Program-made: the position numbers and the translations under genes
Notes under the pieces: generated by a model
Told to the model about the DNA's origin: nothing
The model's database searches: none
Seen by the model: only the letters and a program-made list of their open reading frames with translations
Assembly: GCA_037441775.1 (NCBI GenBank)
Contig: JBBIRO010000052.1
Coordinates: forward strand, 1-19,158
DNA: 19,158 nt
Direction of reading: 5' to 3'
From: CAMTWB01 sp037441775
GTDB lineage: Bacteria > Desulfobacterota > Syntrophia > Syntrophales > CAMTWB01
In this document: one piece after another, positions 1-6,108 of the stretch
How positions within the stretch are numbered: the stretch's first letter is position 1
Layout: every line of letters starts with the position of its first letter

Positions 1-1
1 G

Positions 2-1114
2 ATCGAGGACAACACCTGCCCCACCATCGGGGTCTGCGGGATGATGGGAACGGGTAATACCATGGGGTGTCTCATAGAGGCGTTGGGGATGAGCCTCCCC
101 GAGACATCGACCACTCCCTCGGTCTATGGGGCCAAAAAACGTCAGGCGAAAAAAACCGGTGAACGGATCATGGATCTGGTCAGGGAAAATGTGCGGCCTC
201 TGGATATATTAACCCGGAAGAATCTCTTGAATGCCCTGCGAGTTCTTATGGCCATGGGGGGGTCGACCAACGCGGTCCTCCACCTTCCGGCGCTCGCGAA
301 AGAGGCCGGTTTCGAAATTACCCTCGGGGATATCGACGCGATTTCCGATGCAACCCCCTGTATTGCCAAGTTCAAACCCTCCAGTGCCTATACTCTGTGG
401 GATCTCTTTGAGGCAGGCGGGATGGGGGCAATTTTGGGGCAGCTCGCGCCGCTTCTTGATCGGGGCATCCCGACGGTGGCGGGAGGCGAAATCGACGGCT
501 ATTTCTGCCCGGTGAAAAACCCGGCGGTTATCAAGTCACTTGACGATCCCCTACAGCCCCAAGGTGGTATCGTTGTCCTGCGGGGCAATCTGGCACCCAA
601 TGGCGCGGTGGTGAAGGTGAGCGGCATGCGGAACTCCAAGGCCGTGCATGTAGGAACAGCAAAGACCTTTGATTCCGAAGAAGACGTGATGACACAGATT
701 ATGGAAAAAACGGTCTCTCCGGGAGATATTCTGGTGATCCGCTATGAGGGGCCCCGTGGCGGCCCGGGGATGAGGGAGATGTCCATTCCCGCTGCCTTGC
801 TTACCGGTATGGGGCTTGGAGACAGTGTCGCCATGGTGACGGACGGCCGATTCTCCGGCGCGACTAGGGGGTTCTGTATCGGTCATGTGACCCCGGAAGC
901 CCATATCGGCGGTCCCATCGCCGCCGTCCAGGACGGTGATCAGATCGAGATCGACATCGTCAACAAATCACTGAAGCTTCTGGTACCGGAAGAGGAGATT
1001 GCCAGTCGGTTGGCGGCACTTCCTCCCCGTCCCCTGCCCACGAACAAGGGGTTTTTGGGGCTCTACGCAAGGAATGTCAGCCAGGCGGATAAAGGTGCCG
1101 TACTGGAGGTGTAA
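2..1114 (+). CDS. IlvD/Edd family dehydratase, 5'-truncated by window edge
   Basis: This is the C-terminal two thirds of an IlvD/Edd-family Fe-S dehydratase, the family of dihydroxy-acid dehydratase, phosphogluconate dehydratase and several sugar-acid dehydratases. They remove water from a 2,3-dihydroxy acid to give a 2-keto acid. The frame is already open at base 2, and the residues before the first in-frame ATG (base 41) are family sequence (NTCPTIGVCG, then NTMGCLIEALGMSLP), so the gene starts upstream of the window. Family blocks in order are the cluster-cysteine motif GVCG, MAMGGSTNAVLHL, the ANLKPS-like block IAKFKPS, GPRGGPGMREM, and TDGRFSGATRGFCIGHVTPEA with the catalytic serine in RFSG. 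The next gene begins 41 nt downstream, suggesting one operon with the UxaA-type pair. The substrate cannot be read from the sequence. Biosynthetic DHAD is possible, but the UxaA neighbours favour a catabolic sugar-acid role. Confidence 0.9.
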   Translation: MEDNTCPTIGVCGMMGTGNTMGCLIEALGMSLPETSTTPSVYGAKKRQAKKTGERIMDLVRENVRPLDILTRKNLLNALRVLMAMGGSTNAVLHLPALAKEAGFEITLGDIDAISDATPCIAKFKPSSAYTLWDLFEAGGMGAILGQLAPLLDRGIPTVAGGEIDGYFCPVKNPAVIKSLDDPLQPQGGIVVLRGNLAPNGAVVKVSGMRNSKAVHVGTAKTFDSEEDVMTQIMEKTVSPGDILVIRYEGPRGGPGMREMSIPAALLTGMGLGDSVAMVTDGRFSGATRGFCIGHVTPEAHIGGPIAAVQDGDQIEIDIVNKSLKLLVPEEEIASRLAALPPRPLPTNKGFLGLYARNVSQADKGAVLEV

Positions 1115-1155
1115 GCGAGGCTTGTTGTGTATAGCTGTTCAGAGGGGTACGATTC

Positions 1156-1434
1156 ATGATCAAGGGATTAAAAATCAACCCGCGGGACAATGTGGCCGTG
1201 GTGCTCGCGGCAGTGAAGGCGGGAGATAATGTCGAAATAGCCACGGCAGCGGAAACCCTGATACTCGCCGCTAAAGAGGATATTGCTTTTGGCCATAAGA
1301 TCGCCCTGACAGAGGTAGGCGTCGGCCGGGCGGTCATCAAATATGGTGAAGAAATCGGCCAGGCCAAGGTGACGATCAGGTCGGGCGAGTGGATCCATCT
1401 GCACAATCTGGATTGTCGTCGCGGTCATGAATAA
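1156..1434 (+). CDS. UxaA-family dehydratase/lyase small subunit (SAF domain)
   Basis: This 92-residue protein consists of a single SAF domain, the N-terminal domain of altronate (UxaA) and galactarate dehydratases. The typical block EDIAFGHKIAL (residues 41-51, with G46-H47-K48) is present, followed by VIKYGEEIG and the HLHNL-like end. In UxaA the domain is fused to the catalytic part. Here it is a separate gene, as in (2R)-sulfolactate sulfo-lyase SuyA and several split altronate/galactarate dehydratase homologues. A Shine-Dalgarno-like AGAGGGG precedes the ATG. The catalytic-subunit gene follows after 18 nt, so the two are almost certainly co-translated and form one enzyme. The family assignment is secure. 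Altronate-type versus sulfolactate-type chemistry cannot be decided by eye. Confidence 0.85.
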   Translation: MIKGLKINPRDNVAVVLAAVKAGDNVEIATAAETLILAAKEDIAFGHKIALTEVGVGRAVIKYGEEIGQAKVTIRSGEWIHLHNLDCRRGHE

Positions 1435-1452
1435 CACTCTCCAAGGGGTAGT

Positions 1453-2616
1453 ATGATGAACTCTTTTTTCGGTTATCGTCGTGCCCAGGGGCTTCCCGGG
1501 ACACGAAATCTCGTGGCGGTGATTCCTTCTGTCTTTTGCGCCAATACCGTAGCCCGCCGGATTGCTGAACATGTGGCCGGAGCCGTGGCCTTCTGTCATC
1601 CCGTTGGCTGCAGTCAGGTGGGGCTGGATCTGGAATTGACGGCCAGAGGGCTGAAAGGACTGGGGAAGCATCCGAACTTCTACGGGGTGGTGGTCGTGGG
1701 GCTTGGTTGCGAGCGTTTCCGTCCTGCCGAGTTGGCAGAAAGTATTGCGGCGACGGGCAAACCGGTTGAGATACTGGTGATCCAGGAAGAAGGCGACAGC
1801 CTGAAGGCCATGGATAAAGGAATCCGGATGGCAAGCGCCCTGGCCGAGCAGGCGGCATTGCAGGCCAGAGAAGAGTTCCCGTTGTCCGAATTTCGCCTGG
1901 GATTGAAGTGCGGCGGAACAGACGCCACTTCCGGCTTGGCGGCAAACCCTGCCCTGGGTTGGGTCACTGATCAGATTGTGGCCGCAGGCGGAGGGGCGAT
2001 ATTCACCGAAGTCACCGAGTTGATCGGAGCGGAGCATATTCTCGCTGCCCGGGCTACATCGCCTGCGGTAGCCGAAAAGATCCTGACCACCATTGGCAAC
2101 ATGGAGAAACGGCTCGCCGCGGCCACGGCAAGCGTTGCGATCCAGCACCGCACGGCGCTGGTTTCCCCGGGGAACGAAGACGGCGGCGTGACTACGGTGG
2201 TGGAAAAGGCTCTCGGCGGTATCTACAAAGCCGGAACTTCACCTGTCCATGGGGTCCTGGATTATGGCCAGTACCCCGAAGAGCAGGGTCTCTATCTACT
2301 GGATTGTGTAGGACACGACGGCGAGGCGGTGACGGGGGTGATCGTATCGGGCTGCCAGGCAGTGGTCTTTACGACAGGCAGGGGTACTCCTACGGGCTTC
2401 CCGGGTGTCCCGGTTATCAAGATCACGGGGAACAATGTCTGCTACGACCAGATGCGCTATAACCTCGATTTCAATGCCGGTGCCATCATCCAAGGCACTC
2501 CCATCGCGGAACTGGGGGCCGATCTGCTCGAAAAGGTGCTCCGCATTGCTTCCGGGGAGCCGGCGAGAGCGGAATTGCTGGGCCATGACGAGCTCTTTTG
2601 TGTCACGCGGATCTAA
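1453..2616 (+). CDS. UxaA-family dehydratase/lyase large (catalytic) subunit
   Basis: This 387-residue protein matches the catalytic domain of altronate/D-galactarate dehydratases (GD_AH_C type) and the large subunit of split enzymes such as SuyB. The N-terminus has GYRRAQGLPGTRN (residues 7-19), followed by CHPVGCSQ (48-55), the signature CGGTDATSG (153-161) with NPALGWVTD, then TEVTELIGAEH, and near the C-terminus TTGRGTPTGFPGVPVIKITGN. Family members bind iron, and conserved Cys, Asp and His residues in these blocks are present. Length is normal for a stand-alone large subunit. Two ATG codons are in tandem at 1453 and 1456, with AAGGGG just upstream. The gene lies directly after its SAF partner and ends 10 nt before a strong terminator, so it closes the operon. 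It likely catalyses beta-elimination (of water, or of sulfite if SuyB-like) from a hydroxy acid. The exact substrate is unknown. Confidence 0.87.
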   Translation: MMNSFFGYRRAQGLPGTRNLVAVIPSVFCANTVARRIAEHVAGAVAFCHPVGCSQVGLDLELTARGLKGLGKHPNFYGVVVVGLGCERFRPAELAESIAATGKPVEILVIQEEGDSLKAMDKGIRMASALAEQAALQAREEFPLSEFRLGLKCGGTDATSGLAANPALGWVTDQIVAAGGGAIFTEVTELIGAEHILAARATSPAVAEKILTTIGNMEKRLAAATASVAIQHRTALVSPGNEDGGVTTVVEKALGGIYKAGTSPVHGVLDYGQYPEEQGLYLLDCVGHDGEAVTGVIVSGCQAVVFTTGRGTPTGFPGVPVIKITGNNVCYDQMRYNLDFNAGAIIQGTPIAELGADLLEKVLRIASGEPARAELLGHDELFCVTRI

Positions 2617-2626
2617 TCAGGAAAAT

Positions 2627-2652
2627 GGCGATCCTGAATCGCCCTTTTTTTC
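2627..2652 (+). terminator. Rho-independent terminator after the UxaA-type operon
   Basis: Six-base stem GGCGAT (2627-2632), loop CCTGA, complement ATCGCC (2638-2643), followed by C and a run of eight T. It starts 10 nt after the stop codon of the large-subunit gene. It separates this operon from the debris and the GntR/TTT locus downstream. Confidence 0.85.
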
Positions 2653-2733
2653 GGATGTACAATCGCTTGATCACTCTGGCCACCACCTTGCCCATCGCCA
2701 TCCTCAACCTGAACCTGAAACTCCCAAGGAAAC

Positions 2734-2752
2734 AAGGGTCAGGTCTATAATG
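2734..2752. repeat. GGGTCAGGTCT-type flank of a REP-associated transposase
   Basis: AAGGGTCAGGTCTATAATG lies just outside the 3' end of the transposase remnant at 2761-3237. Strings of the type GGGTCAGGTCT are, from memory, recurrent next to REP-associated tyrosine transposase genes in deltaproteobacterial genomes. I read this as the remaining end of the element. It occurs once in the window, so the assignment rests on position and recollection only. Confidence 0.4.
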
Positions 2753-2760
2753 TTTATATT

Positions 2761-3237
2761 CTATCTATTCATGATTTGACTGACGTACGTAAAATGCATC
2801 CCGAGATGGTCGGCAATCGCCCGTTGGCTATAACCGTATTTCTCAACCGCCTCCGCGATCTTTCTGTTGCGCTTTTGGTTGTCGTTCCGGACTGAGGGGG
2901 AAAATATCTTCTCCAGGGACGGTCTATGCGCATACCGCTGGCTCAGAGGGATCTCAGGAATATCCCTGTGCTTCCTCAGGTGATCAACCAGCTTGTCGGC
3001 AAACGCCTTCTCACCAAGGATCGCTCGCCCCCGCACTTCATGCCAGATGGACTTGCCGATGCCCCAATCGACAAATTGCCTGTATTCCTCCTCTGCCTTA
3101 GCCGCCTGCCTTCCGAACTGACCAACCACCCAGTGCGTGGTGAGACAAGGATGCGGCGATTCTCTCCCCGCTGTCGCCCGGTAGCTGCTCCACTTCCATG
3201 TCTCTGGAGCTTCCACCATCTTTGCCGGAACGGGGTG
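2761..3237 (-). pseudogene. REP-associated tyrosine transposase, C-terminal remnant
   Basis: On the minus strand an open frame of 152 codons from 3219 ends in RKIAEAVEKYGYSQRAIADHLG followed by HFTYVSQIMNR, the helix-turn-helix tail typical of REP-associated (Y1/HUH) transposases. It begins with MVEAPETWKWSSYRATAG, which in intact proteins follows the NPVRA block in the middle of the protein. A degraded version of that block (HPVPAK) can still be read upstream to 3237, then a TGA stop interrupts. The catalytic N-terminal half with the HUH motif and nucleophilic tyrosine is absent, so the gene cannot be active. Its broken 5' end abuts a thiolase remnant on the other strand. Intact relatives are several tens of residues to about twofold longer. 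Confidence 0.75.
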
Positions 3238-3519
3238 TCAAAGGACTTGGGGGTGAAACCCATCGCCCGGATCAAGGCCGTGAAACGGAGCGGCTGTCAG
3301 CCCGCGGTGATGGAGATGAGTCCCGTCCCAGCGGTAAGACGCCTCCTCAACTGCCATGATCTCTCCCTCTCCGGTATTGATGTGATCGAGATCAATGAGG
3401 CCTTTGCCGCTCAGTATCTCTGCTGCGAGCGGGAAATGGACCTCAACCGCGACCTCTTCAACGTAAATGGCTCCGGTGGCGGCGGAGTGTCGCTTGCCGT
3501 CGTCCCGGAGAGGCTATAA
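3238..3519 (+). pseudogene. Thiolase (acetyl-CoA C-acetyltransferase family) remnant with internal deletion
   Basis: The reading frame ending at 3519 contains an unmistakable thiolase C-terminal domain. It reads KDLGVKPIARIKAVKRSGC, then PAVMEMSPVPAVRRLL, LSLSGIDVIEINEAFAAQY and NVNGSG. Directly after NVNGSG the sequence jumps to GGGVSLAVVPERL and a stop, which is the normal thiolase C-terminus (compare GGGxGLAxVFERL). About 35-40 codons with the catalytic GHP histidine and the second active-site cysteine (CxG) are therefore missing. The N-terminal two thirds, including the nucleophilic cysteine, are also absent because the transposase remnant begins there. The frame stays open further upstream, but that part is only the antisense of the transposase. 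This is a dead fragment and not a functional gene. Confidence 0.8.
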
Positions 3520-3592
3520 AATACTGGCCTCAGGCGACTCGACCGCGAAAAAACTTTTTTTTACTGCTTACCTCTTCGGCCTCGTTTTCTTC

Positions 3593-3621
3593 TTGACATG
3601 TTCTCCATCTATCGCTATATG
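3593..3621 (+). promoter_or_regulatory. Sigma-70-type promoter of the gntR gene
   Basis: A perfect TTGACA (-35) at 3593-3598 is followed after 17 bp by TATATG (-10) at 3616-3621. It lies 43 nt upstream of the GntR-family regulator start, so transcription should begin near 3628, just before the putative operator. Confidence 0.7.
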
Positions 3622-3635
3622 CTCTGTCCAGTCTT

Positions 3636-3651
3636 ACCGGTCAGACCAATT
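3636..3651 (+). promoter_or_regulatory. Putative GntR/FadR-type operator upstream of gntR
   Basis: ACCGGTCAGACCAATT contains the symmetric core GGTCAGACC (GGT-N3-ACC), close to the TGGT-N3-ACCA pattern of FadR-subfamily regulators such as PdhR and LldR. It sits right after the expected transcription start of the GntR gene, a natural place for autorepression. A 14-nt near-copy (12/14 identical) occurs at 4550-4563 in front of tctC. Confidence 0.55.
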
Positions 3652-3663
3652 ATGAGGTAACAG

Positions 3664-4437
3664 ATGCCTTTTGAGAAGCTGTCCCAAACCCGGTTCAAGA
3701 AAAAAAGTTCAGTCATCGCCGATCAAATCCTACGAATGATCAACACCGGCCAGTACCCTGCGGGCAGCAAACTTCCCTCGGAAAGAACCATCACGGAACA
3801 GATGGGGGTCAGCCGTCCCTCCGTGCGAGAGGCGATCAGCGCCCTCCAAATCGTCGGAATATTGGAAAGCCGTCCGGGCGACGGTACCTATGTCACCGCC
3901 CCCGTTGCCAACGAAGAGCTGATGCGCCGCGCGGTTTCTGTGCTGGAGGATTGCGACAGCCCCTATGAAAACATGCAGGCCCGAAAGGCACTGGAGATTG
4001 GGGCTGTTCGGCTTGCCATCAGCGTCGCGACCGATGCGGACCTCAAAGCGTTGGAGGAGGCCTGGCACGAGAAATACATCCTTGGACGCAAGGGTGACCT
4101 GGACGAATACCTTCGCTATGGAAAGGAATTCCATATTGCAATCGCCAGAGCCACGAAGAACCGCGTCATCGAAGCGATCACGGACAAACTGCTCGACATG
4201 ACCATTCAGCCGCTGTGGGTCAGTATGCGCCGAGACTATTTCCTCAAGGATCTCTCCAGAATGGAATTGATGCTTGATATCCACGACCGGATTGCAAAAG
4301 CGATTATCGCCCGCGATATGGACAGGGCGATTCACGAGCTGGAGATCCACTACGACGTACAAATCGAACAGATCTACGGTCAGAACGAAGATGGTTATGG
4401 TGATCATACAGGTGGCGGACAAAAAACGATTCCATGA
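3664..4437 (+). CDS. FadR-subfamily GntR transcriptional regulator (FCD domain)
   Basis: This 257-residue DNA-binding regulator is probably controlled by a carboxylate ligand. Residues 15-80 form the GntR winged helix-turn-helix: VIADQILRMINTGQYPAGSKLPSERTI, then VSRPSVREAISALQ, then the wing ILESRPGDGTYV. Residues about 95-235 form an all-helical FCD domain. Its likely metal/ligand-binding histidines are H157 (KEFHIAIA), H207 (LDIHDRI) and H229 (EIHYD). The gene has its own promoter and candidate operator and precedes the transporter genes by 136 nt in the same direction, the usual layout for a local regulator of an uptake and catabolic operon. The C-terminal tail after residue 240 (Gly/Asp-rich) is not typical family sequence and may be disordered. 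It most likely represses itself and the TTT operon until the transported acid is present. Confidence 0.9.
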   Translation: MPFEKLSQTRFKKKSSVIADQILRMINTGQYPAGSKLPSERTITEQMGVSRPSVREAISALQIVGILESRPGDGTYVTAPVANEELMRRAVSVLEDCDSPYENMQARKALEIGAVRLAISVATDADLKALEEAWHEKYILGRKGDLDEYLRYGKEFHIAIARATKNRVIEAITDKLLDMTIQPLWVSMRRDYFLKDLSRMELMLDIHDRIAKAIIARDMDRAIHELEIHYDVQIEQIYGQNEDGYGDHTGGGQKTIP

Positions 4438-4549
4438 AACGGAAAGAGGAGGTGATGCGGTCGATAAGAGTCGTGGGATATGAGGCGCCGTTTTTATGGT
4501 TTAAAACTGTCCGATTGCTGACGGTTGCATACCGGCAGCGACCCGGTGA

Positions 4550-4563
4550 ACCGGTCAAATCAA
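4550..4563 (+). promoter_or_regulatory. Second GntR-like box overlapping the tctC leader
   Basis: ACCGGTCAAATCAA matches the box at 3636-3649 (ACCGGTCAGACCAA) at 12 of 14 positions. It ends two bases into the AAGGAGG ribosome-binding site (4562-4568) of the TctC gene. A regulator bound here could block transcription through, or initiation near, the transporter leader. No convincing -35/-10 pair was found in 4438-4549, so the operon may also be read from the gntR promoter. Confidence 0.4.
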
Positions 4564-4573
4564 GGAGGAAAAT

Positions 4574-5554
4574 ATGAAATACCTTAGAAGATTATCGATA
4601 TCGTCATTGGTCGTGTTGATTCTGGTCTTCGGTGTGGGAAATGCCCTCGCTTCCGGCAATTTTCCCGATAAGCCCGTCACCCTGGTAGTCCATGCCGGTG
4701 CAGGCGGTGGAAGCGACATCTTCGCCCGCACACTCGCTTCGGCGGTTGAAAAGGACAAACTCCTCCCCAGACCCCTGGTCGTCGAGAACAAACCGGGCGG
4801 AAGCGGCGGCATCGCGTTCGCCTATGTGGCCGGCAAGAAGAAGGACCCCCACTTCATGGTCACCGCTGTCACCAGCTTTATTACCACTCCGCTGATGGGG
4901 CTGACACCGGTCGGCTTGAAAGATTTCACTCCGATCGCCAACTTCGCATTCGATGAATACATGCTGATGGTAAGGATGGATTCCAAGTATAAATCGATTA
5001 AGGATATTGTGGCGGATGCGAAGGCAAATCCCAAAAAGATCACAGTGGGTGGCACACAGTTAGGCTCCTCGGACTCGATCTGCACCTACCTGCTCGAGAA
5101 GGAAGCAGGCATCCAGCTCAACTATGTCGTTTTCAACAGCGGCGGTGAAGTCAACGCGGCCGTCCTTGGCGGTCATGTGGACATGATGGTTGCCAACCCC
5201 GGCGAAGCAATGGAGCTTCATAAGGCCGGCAAGGTCCGGATCCTTGGCGTCTACGCCGAAAAGCGTCTTGCCGGAGCACCAGACGTCCCGACGATGAAAG
5301 AGCAGGGAATCAACGCCGTTTACGTTCAGAACCGAGGCCTCTGTGCGCCGGCTGATATCCCGGCGGATGCCCGCAAGGTTCTGCAAGATGCTCTCTATAA
5401 GTACAGCCAGTCCGACATCTTCAAAAAATATTGCAGGGACAACATGCTTTCCGAAGCGTGGATGGACGGCGCGACTTTCGGAAAGTTTCTCGAAGAATGG
5501 AACGTCAAGTATGCAGCTATTCTCAGGGACATGGGTTTGATCAAGAAGAAATAA
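4574..5554 (+). CDS. tctC: TTT transporter substrate-binding protein (TctC/Bug family)
   Basis: This is the periplasmic solute-binding protein of a tripartite tricarboxylate transporter, 326 residues, normal for the family. A Sec signal peptide is evident: positively charged MKYLRR, a hydrophobic core through about residue 24, then ALA-SG. The mature start NFPDKPVTLVVHAGAGGGSD is the classic Bug-protein opening, with the PGG(S)G segment (ENKPGGSGGIAF) forming a binding-loop element. Later family blocks are KITVGGTQLGSSD, GGEVNAAVLGGHVDM and KAGKVRILGVYAEKR. It starts after a strong AAGGAGG site 5 nt from the ATG. It is followed by a GC-rich hairpin and then by TctB and TctA. Bug proteins bind various carboxylates, and the ligand cannot be told from the sequence. 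Downstream genes suggest a sugar-derived or hydroxylated acid. Confidence 0.93.
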   Translation: MKYLRRLSISSLVVLILVFGVGNALASGNFPDKPVTLVVHAGAGGGSDIFARTLASAVEKDKLLPRPLVVENKPGGSGGIAFAYVAGKKKDPHFMVTAVTSFITTPLMGLTPVGLKDFTPIANFAFDEYMLMVRMDSKYKSIKDIVADAKANPKKITVGGTQLGSSDSICTYLLEKEAGIQLNYVVFNSGGEVNAAVLGGHVDMMVANPGEAMELHKAGKVRILGVYAEKRLAGAPDVPTMKEQGINAVYVQNRGLCAPADIPADARKVLQDALYKYSQSDIFKKYCRDNMLSEAWMDGATFGKFLEEWNVKYAAILRDMGLIKKK

Positions 5555-5579
5555 AATCTGTCGATGGGCGACAGTCAAG

Positions 5580-5603
5580 CGGGGCGCCCGGAAGGGCGCC
5601 CCG
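5580..5603 (+). promoter_or_regulatory. Perfect GC-rich intercistronic hairpin between tctC and tctB
   Basis: CGGGGCGCCC (5580-5589), loop GGAA, GGGCGCCCCG (5594-5603) form a 10-bp perfect stem closed by a GNRA tetraloop. No T-tract follows, so it is not a standard terminator. It most likely protects the 3' end of the tctC transcript or attenuates read-through, so that more binding protein than membrane subunits is made. Confidence 0.7.
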
Positions 5604-5630
5604 ACCACGATCTAAAAAGGCGGCCTTCTG

Positions 5631-6089
5631 ATGAAGAAAGCAGATTTGATTAGCGGAGTGGTTTTATTAGCCCTGTCGGGATTTGTCCTTTACAAGGCTT
5701 GGCTGATGCCGGCATCAAATACTTTTGGTCCCGGCCCCGCATTTCTCCCGGGATGGCTGGGTGCGCTCCTGGCTTGTTTGGCGACGATACTGATGATTTC
5801 TGCCGTAAGGCGACGCCCGAGCGCCACGGACAAGAATCCCTTTCCCTTGGGTAAGGATATACTTCCCGTCATTAAGGTTCTGAGCGGCCTGGCCGTCTTC
5901 GCCTTACTGATGGAAACGGTCGGTTTTATCATCAATACCTTTTTGTTTGTTCTTTACCTTATGCGCGCCACCCAGAGAGAGCCCTGGCCCATGGCGACAC
6001 TCATTGCCGTCATGACGACTGCAGGCCTCTATGGGGTGTTCAGTCTTTTACTGAAGATATCATTGCCCACGAATATCTATGGATTCTGA
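5631..6089 (+). CDS. tctB: TTT transporter small membrane subunit (TctB family)
   Basis: This 152-residue integral membrane protein has about four hydrophobic segments (roughly residues 7-26, 43-60, 80-115 as a long or double segment, and 122-145), the pattern of TctB subunits. The start resembles the family: KADLISGVVLLALSGFVLYKAW, then PGPAFLPGWLGALLA. It lies between the binding-protein gene and the TctA gene, the standard tctCBA order. The upstream hairpin at 5580-5603 probably reduces its expression relative to tctC. TctB sequences diverge strongly, so the call rests on size, hydrophobicity, the opening motif and gene order. Confidence 0.88.
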   Translation: MKKADLISGVVLLALSGFVLYKAWLMPASNTFGPGPAFLPGWLGALLACLATILMISAVRRRPSATDKNPFPLGKDILPVIKVLSGLAVFALLMETVGFIINTFLFVLYLMRATQREPWPMATLIAVMTTAGLYGVFSLLLKISLPTNIYGF

Positions 6090-6108
6090 AATCAGGGGAG
6101 GTTGAATT

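Noticed and set aside
1168..2148. Long minus-strand open frame (326 codons) opposite the UxaA-type genes
   Set aside because: It is antisense to two well-supported genes, its translation has no recognisable domain and is unusually rich in His, Arg and Gln, and it has no ribosome-binding site.
2926..3237. Upstream half of the plus-strand frame that leads into the thiolase remnant
   Set aside because: This part is only the antisense of the transposase remnant. The thiolase similarity begins near 3238.
4438..4549. Sigma-54 or sigma-70 promoter directly in front of tctC
   Set aside because: GG-N10-GC spacing is not met, and no -35/-10 pair with sensible spacing was found.
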